NCBI GenBank assembly: GCA_903642265.1
Contig: CAHJWN010000024.1
Location: 1-48,019 of the forward strand
Reading direction: 5' to 3'
DNA length: 48,019 nt
Origin: Acidobacteriaceae bacterium
GTDB taxonomy: Bacteria; Acidobacteriota; Terriglobia; Terriglobales; Acidobacteriaceae
Under the pieces are notes generated by a model. That model was not told the DNA's origin. It searched no databases and worked only from the letters and a program-made list of their open reading frames with translations. Numbering within the stretch: position 1 is the first letter of the stretch; each line of letters begins with the position of its first letter. The translations under genes and the position numbers were made by a program. Positions 1 to 8,891 of this stretch are shown one piece after another.

Positions 1-189
1 GATATCGATAATCCAAGAGATTTTCTCTGCCCATGAAGCGGTCTGGAGTGTCTGCGAAGGCACTTTGAGCGGAGCCGGCGGCTCCCATCGCAACTTTGGC
101 TTCTGCTATCGCCTCTTGCGAAAAGGGGAAGGTGCAGGAGGGGGAACGTCTCCTGCCGCCCGCGATATGGGCGCTGTGCCAAACGCAAT

Positions 190-211
190 GGGGAGCCATT
201 GCTGGCTCCCC
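190..211 (-). terminator. Hairpin just after the ParB-like remnant
   Basis: A perfect 9-bp GC-rich stem (ggggagcca / tggctcccc) with a 4-base loop lies 7 bases past the stop codon of the ParB-like gene on the minus strand. It probably ends that transcript, but no clean run of T follows the stem on that strand, so intrinsic termination is uncertain. Bases 1-189 show no convincing gene on either strand. Confidence 0.45.
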
Positions 212-217
212 GTTTGC

Positions 218-1060
218 TTAGGCGGCTTTCTTGATCTTCGGGACAGCTTTAGCTATCGGCTTAGGTGCATGCCTCGCTTTCTCTTTTGCGCTGAACTCAT
301 GCTTTACCTTGGGGGCGATTGCATCTGTGTCCACCTTGTACGCCTGGGCTGCGGTACGGAGAACCTTGCCACCGTCCGATTGCTTGCTGGCCAAAAGCAG
401 GATGACGGTTTCGACGATCAGCTTACCGATAACGCCTTCCTCAGCTTTGCGGAGAAAAGCGATTAGCAACTTGGCTGCGGACTCGCCCTCCTTCGCTCTG
501 ATTCCACGGTTCCGAGCGACTATCTCCAAGCGCATATCGTCAAGCAACGGGAGCATCTGCTCGGCAACGAAGAGAAAATCCCTCTTCATCAATTGGACTG
601 GAACGGTGGCGACGATGGATTGCAGGACGCGCATTCCGGTGGCGTTCGCCAATGCTTGTTCCCTCCGGCTCTTGTCCTGCTCGGCTTTGAAGCTGGCATC
701 GGCTTTGGTGGACTGCTTCCTGGGGTGATGAATCGGGCAATCCGCTTCGGCACAAACCCTCCGCACTTCGCCCTTGTCGATGCCTTCGGAAACAATGGCT
801 TCGGCGGTGAACCTGCACGTTTTGAATTCCGGCTGTTTGGCCTTCTCCGGGGTATCGGGTTTGTCTGCGCGAATCTCAACGTACTTGCTGCGCGTGATGA
901 TCTTACTGCCGTCCTGCGTTTTGCCGTAGGCCGTGCTGATCTGCACGATCTCCGGTTTGGCTGCAATCTGCCTTTGAACGTGCGCCTCCAGCTTGGCGGC
1001 ATAGCAGAGGGGATCGGTGCAAGCGTCCGCGTTAGCGTTTTCGAGTTCCTTGACGGTCAA
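218..1060 (-). CDS. N-terminally truncated ParB/RepB-like partition protein (remnant)
   Basis: The 280-residue product resembles only the C-terminal half of the plasmid-type ParB/RepB/Spo0J proteins of Acidobacteria and relatives. The Cys-containing segment near the start (DACTDPLCYAAK), the later C-x(n)-CPIHHP segment, the helical middle (LMKRDFLFVAEQMLPLLDD) and the Lys-rich tail fit that region. The N-terminal ParB nuclease fold and the helix-turn-helix that bind and spread on parS are absent, and an in-frame stop lies about 50 bases upstream. The start is uncertain: TTG at 1060, or CTG at 1066, which sits 6 bases behind a GGAGG. No parA neighbour is present. It is probably a decayed piece of an integrated element beside tRNA-Gln and is unlikely to work in segregation. 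Family assignment is from recognition of the sequence, not a search. Confidence 0.6.
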   Translation of the reverse strand: MTVKELENANADACTDPLCYAAKLEAHVQRQIAAKPEIVQISTAYGKTQDGSKIITRSKYVEIRADKPDTPEKAKQPEFKTCRFTAEAIVSEGIDKGEVRRVCAEADCPIHHPRKQSTKADASFKAEQDKSRREQALANATGMRVLQSIVATVPVQLMKRDFLFVAEQMLPLLDDMRLEIVARNRGIRAKEGESAAKLLIAFLRKAEEGVIGKLIVETVILLLASKQSDGGKVLRTAAQAYKVDTDAIAPKVKHEFSAKEKARHAPKPIAKAVPKIKKAA

Positions 1061-1094
1061 TGCCAGGATGAGCCTCCAAGATGGTGGAATTTTT

Positions 1095-1138
1095 ATTCCC
1101 CAACTTTTGGTTCATCGTACCCCAATCCATTCCCCAAC
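1095..1138. repeat. Two 10-bp direct repeats with a related third copy
   Basis: The sequence attccccaac occurs at 1095-1104 and again at 1129-1138, with the related accccaatcc at about 1119-1128 between them. They lie directly upstream of the ParB-like remnant, where the control region of a partition gene would sit. They could be leftover iterons or operator sites; chance cannot be excluded at this length. Confidence 0.4.
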
Positions 1139-1284
1139 AATATTTGTGGCTGTCCTCGCACCAACCCGCACCTCTCCGGACGATAATCCTTGGAGAATGC
1201 CAACGCTTTACCCTAGCAAGCCATTCATTTGTATAGACTTACATAAGTTCAGGGGAGTGCGAAGAGGTGCATGGAAGGGCAATG

Positions 1285-1309
1285 AAAAACGCGCGCCGGG
1301 GCGCGCGTT
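1285..1309 (-). terminator. Rho-independent terminator of tRNA-Gln
   Basis: On the minus strand a perfect 9-bp stem (aacgcgcgc / gcgcgcgtt, loop of 4) is followed by a run of T. It starts 9 bases after the CCA end of tRNA-Gln and so separates that transcript from the ParB-like remnant. Confidence 0.85.
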
Positions 1310-1318
1310 GCAAGGTTG

Positions 1319-1392
1319 TGGTTGCCCCCCAGGGATTCGAACCCCGATCGAGCGAGTCAGAGTCGCTAGTCCTACCATTGAACGAGGGGGCA
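1319..1392 (-). tRNA. tRNA-Gln (anticodon CUG)
   Basis: The minus strand folds into a full cloverleaf: acceptor stem TGCCCCC paired with GGGGGCA, discriminator A, and an encoded CCA. The D arm contains AATGGTAGGAC, the anticodon arm has loop ACTCTGACT with anticodon CTG, and the T arm contains GGTTCGAATCC. The weak U1-A72 pair is typical of tRNA-Gln. A strong terminator follows the 3' end. Confidence 0.95.
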
Positions 1393-1434
1393 ATAGGTGC
1401 GTATTTCGGGCCGCGCTGGAAACGCCGCCACCTT

Positions 1435-2280
1435 TTAGAGTGTACGAGGCATGCCCAAGAAGGTCAACGCGTCGCAGCCCTTAGACGTCGTGCGAGAGAG
1501 CGAGATGACTCGTGCGTCCATTGCGAACAGCTCCGGATGGCAGACACCCGCGAGACATTGCAAACCTTCCGTTAGCGTGGCGGCTGGAGTGTTCAGGAAC
1601 TCGTCCGGAACACAATGAACTCTGCCATTTTGCACTGCGTTGAGGGACTCCCATCCGCGCTTCGCAATGACCTTTTCAAGCGGAACTCTGTCTCCAGCTC
1701 CACACCAGGCAAATACCAATGCATCCGGTTGAGCGGCAGCTATCTCCTCTGCAGTCGTGTGTGACCCGGGAGTGCCAAGGAAACGCCCTCCGGCGGCCTC
1801 TACCAGTTCTGCGACCCATTGCTGTGAGTGGATGAGCGGCTTGCCCCACTCCTCGCAATAGACCAGCGGTCGAAGTGCAGACTCCGCAGCAACCGCGCGG
1901 GCTGCTGCAACGGCGTCCTGCATGGTTGCGATTACCTGCTCGGCCGAGTCACGCGCATCCACCATCGATGCAATCATGCGCGTATCGCTGTAAATATCAG
2001 CAAGCGAGTGAGGTGCGAGCGCAAGAACTGCCACGCCGGCTTTCAGAATTGCTGCCAGCGTTTCCAGTCGATACGGAACGCTGGCGATGACGAGATCAGG
2101 CCCTGCATTGCGGATCTCCATCGCATCTGCGCTCCAGCTATCATGCAGCATGATTGCGTGCCTGCCAGCAAGTTCAGGAACTGCCTGAACGCAATATTTT
2201 GTGCAGGCACAGATGGCGTCGATACGCCCAAGGTGCTTGAGGGTGATTGAGACTGACGGCTGCAGTGCGGCAATACGCAT
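1435..2280 (-). CDS. BtuF-like ABC transporter substrate-binding protein without signal peptide
   Basis: This 281-residue protein fits the periplasmic binding protein family (PF01497, BtuF/FecB-type) that carries cobalamin or siderophores to ABC importers. The opening MRIAALQPSVSITLKHLG resembles the mature start of such proteins, followed by the two-lobe pattern with ...PDLVIA... and ...QPDALVFAW.... Unlike classical BtuF it has no signal peptide or lipobox, so as annotated it would be cytosolic. No permease or ATPase gene is next to it. It starts 28 bases after the VWFA gene on the same strand, so the two may be co-transcribed. Related signal-less proteins are often annotated as cobalamin-binding proteins. 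The substrate is not shown by the sequence. Confidence 0.75.
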   Translation of the reverse strand: MRIAALQPSVSITLKHLGRIDAICACTKYCVQAVPELAGRHAIMLHDSWSADAMEIRNAGPDLVIASVPYRLETLAAILKAGVAVLALAPHSLADIYSDTRMIASMVDARDSAEQVIATMQDAVAAARAVAAESALRPLVYCEEWGKPLIHSQQWVAELVEAAGGRFLGTPGSHTTAEEIAAAQPDALVFAWCGAGDRVPLEKVIAKRGWESLNAVQNGRVHCVPDEFLNTPAATLTEGLQCLAGVCHPELFAMDARVISLSRTTSKGCDALTFLGMPRTL

Positions 2281-2307
2281 GGCACTCAGTATCTCATCGG
2301 GAAATGA

Positions 2308-3498
2308 CTACTCTACCGGCAACTTGGCCTTGTATCCATCGCGCGCGATGATTGAATACTTGACAGCTTTGCCCTTCTCGTCGGCCATGCGCAGCGGATG
2401 ACCTTCGTTATCCACCAGAAGCACCTTGACCTTGCGATAGCTTCCATCGTTCTTCGAATTGGTGGGCCTGTAGGTCAATACATACTGATTGCGGATCGAG
2501 TCGTTGATTTGAGCGAACACGTCCGGCAGTTCGCCTTGGAAAATCGGACTGAAGCTGAGTCCTCCGGTCATCGAAGCAAACGTCTTAAGCTGGTTTTGCG
2601 CCTGCAGGTAGTTCAGATCCCGGATGCCGCCGCTCATTCCGCCACGACCTCCGTTTATCTCGTTCATCATCGCGCCTGTGCCGATGGTGAAGATCGTTAC
2701 ATTCGGTGTAGCTTTCACCTTTGCCAGGATCTTATCGAGAGTGATCTTCGAGAAGGTGTCGCGGCCGCTGCCGATCATGATGATGTACTTGCGGCCTTCC
2801 ACCCGGCTGATGCGATCGAGCGTCTCGTAGAGGGCGTCGAAGGTATTTGTGTCGCTGAAACCAGGGATCGTCAGCGATTGCAGCGACTGCGCCACAACGT
2901 CTTTGTTATTGGTAAAGTCCGTCAGGATGTGCGTACGCAGGTCGTAGGTAATGACGGCAACGTAGTCGTCTGGACGTAGCGAGCGGAAGAAGCTGTAGGA
3001 CGCATTCTGCATGTCGCGAATCAGGTAGTAGTTATTTGCTGCAAATTCGAGCAGCATTACCGCGGTGATCGGGGTTTGAGTCACCCGCACGGTGTCCACC
3101 TTCTGCTCGACGCCATCTTCAAGCACCAGGAACTGCGGTGGCTTCAGTCCAGGCACAAACTGGTGCGTCTTTTCGAGTTGCACACTTACATCGAGAGACA
3201 CAAGAGGCACATCGACGCGCAATGAAAAGTTGGCATTGTTCGGATTCTTTACCTTCTCTTCGGGAGGAGCAACGGGCGCAGGTGGTTCCGTTGTCGCCTC
3301 CTTCTTCTTCTTGATGACAAGCGGTCCGTTATCAGTCTGGGGACCGGCATCGTCGGAGCTTGGAGGAGCCGGAGTCGTCTGCTGCGCGGGATCATTCGCA
3401 GGCGTGGACGATGGCTGTGTCTGACCAAGGCCAGCCCGAACCAGAAAAAGCAGCACGGCGGCACTTGTCGCGTAACGGACCAAAAGGCAAAACTTCAT
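2308..3498 (-). CDS. Secreted VWFA-domain protein, acidobacterial type
   Basis: The protein has 396 residues. A signal peptide with a hydrophobic core (AAVLLFLVRAGLG, cut near residue 25) is followed by a Pro/Thr-rich linker of about 70 residues and then a von Willebrand factor A fold. Visible landmarks are LVSLDVSVQ, FLVLEDGVEQKV, the stretch MLLEFAANN where the metal-site motif would lie, and RKYIIMIGSGRDTFS. The order matches the VWFA-related family that is strongly expanded in Acidobacteria (TIGR03436). The canonical DxSxS of the metal site is not obvious: LEFAANN replaces it, so metal binding may be lost. It is exported and probably binds proteins; no partner is known. It is divergent from the S55 peptidase with 126 bases between them. 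Confidence 0.85.
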   Translation of the reverse strand: MKFCLLVRYATSAAVLLFLVRAGLGQTQPSSTPANDPAQQTTPAPPSSDDAGPQTDNGPLVIKKKKEATTEPPAPVAPPEEKVKNPNNANFSLRVDVPLVSLDVSVQLEKTHQFVPGLKPPQFLVLEDGVEQKVDTVRVTQTPITAVMLLEFAANNYYLIRDMQNASYSFFRSLRPDDYVAVITYDLRTHILTDFTNNKDVVAQSLQSLTIPGFSDTNTFDALYETLDRISRVEGRKYIIMIGSGRDTFSKITLDKILAKVKATPNVTIFTIGTGAMMNEINGGRGGMSGGIRDLNYLQAQNQLKTFASMTGGLSFSPIFQGELPDVFAQINDSIRNQYVLTYRPTNSKNDGSYRKVKVLLVDNEGHPLRMADEKGKAVKYSIIARDGYKAKLPVE

Positions 3499-3624
3499 GA
3501 TGAGAACTTTACCTCAGACTACAGATTTCCTGATAACGGGTACTTGTTGCCATCAAATCCAGTCACCATCACCTGCTCGGGCCTGCCAGATTCTTTTGAG
3601 CACTGGATGATCTAGTCTGTATCT

Positions 3625-5418
3625 GTGAGAAGCAAAACACGAAAGCAAAGACTTCTATGGACGGGCGCATTCCTCGTCCTCGTTTTTCTTTGGACGCTTG
3701 CCAAGCCCATTTGGGCACAAGCCGCTCCTCTCATGCACCCGTTTCCCTACTCCGCGATGCCACCAGCGGTAACCACCTTCTTCCCACTCAGTGAGGTCCG
3801 GCGCGGTATACGTGGCGTGGCTTACACGGTTTTCGAAGGGGTCACGCCTGAGCCGATGGAAGTTGAAATTCTCGGCATCATGAAGAACTCGCGTGGGCCT
3901 GGCCAGGACATGATTTTGGGCAGGCTGCACGGCACAAAGCCCGAGTACACCGGTGTCGTAGCAGGCATGAGTGGCAGCCCGGTGTACGTGGATGGGAAAC
4001 TGCTTGGGGCGCTTAGTTTTCGAATCGGCCAGTTCAGTAAGGAGCCGATCTGCGGCATCACACCGATAGCAGACATGCTCGAAGTGCGGGACGGCGCGGG
4101 CGTGTCGGCAGGCAACAAGGCTTCCGTGACTGCCACCGGGCAGGCGATCGCTCCAATTGAGACGCCGCTCGTTTTAGGCGGATTCAGTCAGGAAGCCATC
4201 GATCGTTTTGGCGACCGCTTTCGGGCTCTTGGCCTGACGCCGGTAGCTGGACTCGGCGGCAGCGACTCGACCGTCGCCCAGCCGGAGCCCATCATCCCAG
4301 GCTCGGCGATCAGCGCGATCCTGGTTCGTGGCGATCTCTCAATGGCTGGCACCTGCACTGTGACCTATGTTGATCCAGCGCGTTTGCTTGCCTGCGGCCA
4401 CCCAATCACGCAGTTCGGCAAGGTGTCGATGCCCATGACCAAGGCGACGGTTCTTGCCACCCTACCGTCGCCAATGAACGCCTTCAAGATCATAACGACA
4501 ACAGAGACTGTGGGAGCCTTCACGGAAGATCGCAATGCCGCTATCCTTGGCCGGTTTGGACTGCAGGCCCGCATGATTCCGGTAGAGGTCGCCATCAATA
4601 CAGGCTCTTTGACGAAGAAGTACCACTTTGAGGTTCTTGATAACAGGGACCTCACCCCTTCTGCGATGCTCGTATCTGTCTTCCAAAGCCTTCAGCAGAC
4701 AAATGTAGCGGCCGCCGAGCTCAGTTTTCGTCTCTCCGGTGAACTGACCGTCGAAGATCAACCCGCCGTAAGGCTCGCAGGTGTGATCGCGCCCAACGAG
4801 TTCAACTCCGCTGCCATCAATACCGCTCTCTATATTAACGATCGCTTTGGCCGTATCTATGCCAATTCCGCCGAGCAGCCGATAGTTACCGGAATGAAGC
4901 TGAGCGTGGACACCGTGGATGAAGGGCGTACCGCTACTCTCGAGCAGGTGAGGCTGAGTAAGAGTGAGGTTCACGCTGGAGAGACGCTTACGGTTGAAGC
5001 CACCATCCATCCCTACCGCGCTCCTGCACAAACCCTGCGCATTCCGATAACGATTCCCGCAGGTACGCCCCCGGGCGAGCTTCGCCTTGTGACTGGAGAC
5101 GCTGCGGTTGCCGATCACCTGACCCTCCCTTCAGCAAGCGGTACAAACCACCCCGTAGCGCTGCGCGACATTATCGGCCAGATGAATCGCAGTCACCCGA
5201 ATGATGGTGTGTATGTTGCCCTACTGCTTCACGATGCGCAGTCTGTATCGGAAGGCGGGACCTTGGGTCAGGTGCCGCTTTCGATGATCAATGTGCTTGA
5301 ACCGCAAAAGGCTGAACAGCGCATTCAGTTGACGGGTGAAACTGCCGCGGAGATCGGTTCAATCCACTCGGGCTATGCCGTCAACGGGTCGCAGGTTCTT
5401 ACGCTTCACGTCAAGTAA
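3625..5418 (+). CDS. Secreted SpoIVB-type (family S55) serine peptidase
   Basis: The 597-residue protein begins at GTG with a signal peptide (LLWTGAFLVLVFLWTLA, cleavage near AQA at residues 31-33). Residues 50-155 resemble the SpoIVB peptidase S55 domain: SEVRRGIRGVAYTVFEG, then GRLHG, then GVVAGMSGSPVYVDGKLLGA, where the Ser of GMSGSP (about 116) matches the catalytic Ser of SpoIVB. The remaining 440 residues are mostly beta-rich and unassigned, with no obvious PDZ domain. In Bacillus, SpoIVB triggers sigma-K processing during sporulation; the role here must differ because no sporulation genes are visible. It probably acts in the periplasm. The adjacent divergent gene encodes a secreted VWFA protein. 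Confidence 0.82.
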   Translation: MRSKTRKQRLLWTGAFLVLVFLWTLAKPIWAQAAPLMHPFPYSAMPPAVTTFFPLSEVRRGIRGVAYTVFEGVTPEPMEVEILGIMKNSRGPGQDMILGRLHGTKPEYTGVVAGMSGSPVYVDGKLLGALSFRIGQFSKEPICGITPIADMLEVRDGAGVSAGNKASVTATGQAIAPIETPLVLGGFSQEAIDRFGDRFRALGLTPVAGLGGSDSTVAQPEPIIPGSAISAILVRGDLSMAGTCTVTYVDPARLLACGHPITQFGKVSMPMTKATVLATLPSPMNAFKIITTTETVGAFTEDRNAAILGRFGLQARMIPVEVAINTGSLTKKYHFEVLDNRDLTPSAMLVSVFQSLQQTNVAAAELSFRLSGELTVEDQPAVRLAGVIAPNEFNSAAINTALYINDRFGRIYANSAEQPIVTGMKLSVDTVDEGRTATLEQVRLSKSEVHAGETLTVEATIHPYRAPAQTLRIPITIPAGTPPGELRLVTGDAAVADHLTLPSASGTNHPVALRDIIGQMNRSHPNDGVYVALLLHDAQSVSEGGTLGQVPLSMINVLEPQKAEQRIQLTGETAAEIGSIHSGYAVNGSQVLTLHVK

Positions 5419-5563
5419 TCTGCATCAGCAGAAGTTCAATGGCGGCGCCGGCATCGTTTGGGGAACAGTGCTTGCATGGTGGATAACGCGAGACCACGCG
5501 TGTTGTAGCATCGTAGTTCAGGCCTGAATCACAACGGCGCACAGGAAAGTCGGGAAGAACACA

Positions 5564-6571
5564 ATGAAACAGATCCATGGTCTGGCTGTACACGCGGCTG
5601 GAGCTCAGTTGCTGGCGTACAAATATGGCGTTGAAGAACTCGCTGCGAATGACGTCGAGATCAAGATTTCGCACTGCGGCGTCTGCCACAGCGACGTGCA
5701 CCTCATCGACAATGACTGGGGCATGAGTAAGTACCCGTTCATCCCGGGTCATGAGATTGTCGGCACAGTGGTGGAAGTCGGCAGCAACGTCCGTGATCGC
5801 AAAGTGGGCGAGCGCGTGGGCGTCGGCTGGCAGGCAGACAGTTGTGGCATTTGCGAGTGGTGCCGTCAGGGCGACGAACATCTTTGCGCAAAATCGCAGC
5901 CGACCTGCGTCGGCCGCAATGGTGGATATGCGGATTCCATCCGCGTCAACTCTCGCTTCGCCATCCCTGTACCTGAGGTGCTTGAGAGCGAAAATGTCGC
6001 TCCTTTACTGTGCGGCGGCATCACCGTTTACTCCCCACTACGCAACCATGACGTTCGCCCCTCTTCGCGCGTGGGTGTGGTTGGCATTGGGGGCCTTGGC
6101 CACATGGGACTGCAGTTCGCCAAAGCGTTTGGGGCGGAAGTGACAGCTTTTTCGACCTCTAAGGATAAGGAAGCTGAAGCAAAAACGCTCGGAGCACATC
6201 ACTTCATCAACACGCGCGACACCGGTGCCCTGAAAAAGGTGGCTGGATCTTTTGATTTCATTCTTTCGACAGTGAGCGCAGACCAGGACTGGGCTGGGTA
6301 CGTCGCGGCTTTAAGGCCAAAGGGACGCATGTGCGTCGTGGGGGTTCCGCCGTCGCCGATCCAAGTGCCCGCCTTTGCTCTCGTCGGGGGTCAGAAATCA
6401 ATCTCCGGCAGCCCGACCGGCAGCCCGCAGGATCTGCACGAGATGCTCGACGTGGCCGCGCGCCACAACGTCAAAGCCATTACCGAGCGTTTTCCCATGG
6501 CGAAAGCGAACGATGCGGTGGCAAGGGTCAAGAAGAACCAGGTACGTTACCGCGCGGTTCTAACGAACTAA
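5564..6571 (+). CDS. Zinc-dependent NAD(P)-linked alcohol dehydrogenase (cinnamyl-alcohol/YahK type)
   Basis: This 335-residue medium-chain dehydrogenase interconverts aldehydes and primary alcohols in the cytosol. The catalytic zinc ligands are Cys41 in CHSD, His63 in PGHE and Cys150 in LLCGG. The structural zinc site is the Cys cluster 94, 97, 100 and 108. The Rossmann nucleotide loop is GIGGLG at 174-179. Its length and the loop order fit the cinnamyl-alcohol dehydrogenase/YahK branch, which usually prefers NADPH and broad aldehydes; the natural substrate is not shown. A GGGAAGAA sequence about 5 bases upstream supports the ATG start. It stands alone between the S55 peptidase and the propeller protein, both on the same strand but with gaps over 100 bases. 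Confidence 0.92.
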   Translation: MKQIHGLAVHAAGAQLLAYKYGVEELAANDVEIKISHCGVCHSDVHLIDNDWGMSKYPFIPGHEIVGTVVEVGSNVRDRKVGERVGVGWQADSCGICEWCRQGDEHLCAKSQPTCVGRNGGYADSIRVNSRFAIPVPEVLESENVAPLLCGGITVYSPLRNHDVRPSSRVGVVGIGGLGHMGLQFAKAFGAEVTAFSTSKDKEAEAKTLGAHHFINTRDTGALKKVAGSFDFILSTVSADQDWAGYVAALRPKGRMCVVGVPPSPIQVPAFALVGGQKSISGSPTGSPQDLHEMLDVAARHNVKAITERFPMAKANDAVARVKKNQVRYRAVLTN

Positions 6572-6685
6572 CCATCGGCTTGACATGGAAAGGGATGAAG
6601 CCCTGCGCTGGTCGTTTCGAGATGGGCCACCTCAGTGCGACCAACGTTCGCTTGCGGGATGTCTTTCGCTTAGACTCAAACTCAC

Positions 6686-8884
6686 ATGATCAGACGTCGC
6701 CTGCTGTTTGGAATGCTCGCCGCGGTGTGTTGCGGAACCATCCCTCACCCTGTATCGGCACAGGGCACGAAGCTCTGGACCCAGTCCCGCTACGATGAGA
6801 TGGAGCGCGGCACCTCCGACGGTGTCGCCATTCGCAACGACGGCCGACTTGAGGTTGCCCCCGCCAGCAAACTGCTTTACACCACGAGCGGAAGCTATGT
6901 CTGGTCGGTCACGTCTGACTCCGCTGGCAATGCCTATCTCGGTCGCGGAGGCACAACCGGCAGCTCAGCCATTATCACAAAGGTGACTCCGGATGGCGTC
7001 GGAACCGATATCTTTGCGGGTAAGGAATTAGCGGTGCAATCGCTCAAGTGCGCGCCAGATGGAACGCTCTTTGCAGCCACTTCACCGGACGGCAAGGTCT
7101 ACCGCATAAGGCCCGATAAGACATCTTCGGTCGTTTTCGATCCATCCGAAATATCGGAAAAGCCAAAGTACCTTTGGGACCTGGCGCTCAGCGCCTCGGG
7201 CGACCTCTATATCGCCGCCGGAGCTCCCGCCGCTGTCTACAAGGTTTCCGCAGCGGGGGGCAAGGCAAGGCTCCTTTTCCGCACCAGTGATCAACACATC
7301 CGTTGTCTATTACTGACTTCGAACGGCATGTTGTACGCAGGGAGCGATGGCGCAGGCGTGATCTACAGGATGGACACTGCGCGACCTGCAGCTACGCTCG
7401 TCGCGCTCTACTCTGCTGCCAAACGCGAGATTACGTCGCTTGCGCTTGATGCTGCCGGGAACCTTTACGCAGCCGGTGTCGGAACAAAAGGCAATGTTCC
7501 GCTGCCGAACCTGCCTGTAACCGGTGCGACCAACGTCACGATCACCTTTGTGCAGCCCGGCTCATCGAGTGCAGTTTCGACCAGCACCGTCATACCGGAA
7601 GGTTCCGAGATTTATAAGATAGCGGCGGATGGATCGCCGATGAAGCTGCTTGGGCTGAAAGAAGATGTCGTCTACGCGCTCACCATGCATAACAATAGCT
7701 TGCTTGCTGGGTCTGGCAATCGTGGTCGGATCTACAGTATCGACACAAACGTGCCCGGTAGATGGACAGACATTGCTCATCTCGACGCAGCCCAGGCCAT
7801 CGCCTTTGCGCCACAGACGAACGGCCTGCTCATCGCCACCAGCAACAGCGGCCGAGTCTTCCATCTTTCTGATAGCGGGTCAACCGACGCGACCTTCACC
7901 AGCGCAGTTTTCGACGCGCAAACCTTTTCTAAGTGGGGGCGCGCAGAGGTCCTTCCTGTTACAGGCACTTTCGATCTCTACATACGCACGGGCAATGTCG
8001 AAGATCCAGCCCTGGGCTGGAGCGAGTGGATGAGGGCAACGCCAAATGCAGACAGTTCGGGCGCCCCCTCGGCTCGTTACGCACAGTGGAAGGCAGTTCT
8101 TCACACCTCTGCCACCCTGGAGTCTGTCGCCCTGAATTACCTCGCCAAGAACCTTGCGCCCATGGTTGACGAAGTTGTCACGCAACCGGGTGCTCGCGTC
8201 ATTCCCACCCCGCCTGCCACCAACACCACTGTGCCGGTAAATTTCCCTGCCGCTGCAAGCGCAACACCCCCTGTTATCTTCCAAGTCGATACTGCAGCAA
8301 CCCCGCTTGTTGCCCAAAAAGACAAATCCGCCGTCACAATCCGCTGGTCCGCACATGACGATAACGGCGACGAACTTATCTTTGCCGCATTCTACAAAGG
8401 CGAGGGCGAAGCAAACTGGCGGTTATTGAAAGATAAAATCACTGACCGCTTCTACAGTTTTGACGCTTCGCTGCTTCCTGACGGAACCTACACCGCGAAG
8501 GTCATGGCAAGCGATTCCCCCAGCCATACCGCGACAGAGGCGCTTACCGGCGAGAGGGTTAGCAGCATTTTTGTCATTGACACTACGCCTCCTGTACCCG
8601 GCATCCTGACGGCGACGATGGAAGCAGGAAAGATCCACGCTCATTTCGAGGCGAAGGATACGACATCACCCATCAGCCGCGCTGAGTATTCGGTCGACGC
8701 CGGCACGTGGCAGTACCTCGAACCTTCCGGCAGCATCTCCGATTCACTCGCCGAACACTACGACTTCGTCGCTGCAATCCCGTCAGCCATCGCGCCGGTG
8801 ACGGATGCCAAAGAGCACATTATCGCTGTTCGCGTCTACGATCGCTACGACAACGTGGCCACAGCGAAGGCAGTGGTGCGCTAG
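6686..8884 (+). CDS. Secreted beta-propeller-like protein with C-terminal Ig/FnIII-like part
   Basis: The product has 732 residues and a clear signal peptide (MIRRRLLFGMLAAVCC..., cleavage after SAQ near residue 25). Residues 60-420 contain recurring short strands of the type NAYLGRGG, GTLFAATS, GDLYIAAG, GMLYAGSD and GNLYAAGVG spaced about 40-50 residues apart, the pattern of an NHL/WD-like propeller. Residues 540-725 resemble fibronectin-III/Ig modules (VTIRWSAHDDNGDE, PDGTYTAKVMASD, FVIDTTPPVPG). It is predicted to be periplasmic or surface exposed, with a binding rather than enzymatic look. It ends 7 bases before lolC, so it is probably the first gene of an operon with lolC-lolD; whether it uses or serves lipoprotein export is not known. 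Confidence 0.72.
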   Translation: MIRRRLLFGMLAAVCCGTIPHPVSAQGTKLWTQSRYDEMERGTSDGVAIRNDGRLEVAPASKLLYTTSGSYVWSVTSDSAGNAYLGRGGTTGSSAIITKVTPDGVGTDIFAGKELAVQSLKCAPDGTLFAATSPDGKVYRIRPDKTSSVVFDPSEISEKPKYLWDLALSASGDLYIAAGAPAAVYKVSAAGGKARLLFRTSDQHIRCLLLTSNGMLYAGSDGAGVIYRMDTARPAATLVALYSAAKREITSLALDAAGNLYAAGVGTKGNVPLPNLPVTGATNVTITFVQPGSSSAVSTSTVIPEGSEIYKIAADGSPMKLLGLKEDVVYALTMHNNSLLAGSGNRGRIYSIDTNVPGRWTDIAHLDAAQAIAFAPQTNGLLIATSNSGRVFHLSDSGSTDATFTSAVFDAQTFSKWGRAEVLPVTGTFDLYIRTGNVEDPALGWSEWMRATPNADSSGAPSARYAQWKAVLHTSATLESVALNYLAKNLAPMVDEVVTQPGARVIPTPPATNTTVPVNFPAAASATPPVIFQVDTAATPLVAQKDKSAVTIRWSAHDDNGDELIFAAFYKGEGEANWRLLKDKITDRFYSFDASLLPDGTYTAKVMASDSPSHTATEALTGERVSSIFVIDTTPPVPGILTATMEAGKIHAHFEAKDTTSPISRAEYSVDAGTWQYLEPSGSISDSLAEHYDFVAAIPSAIAPVTDAKEHIIAVRVYDRYDNVATAKAVVR

Positions 8885-8891
8885 GCCTGCG

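Noticed and set aside
593..1186. Plus-strand frame of 197 codons over the ParB remnant
   Set aside because: The minus frame carries recognisable ParB-like segments, the plus frame none and no ribosome site.
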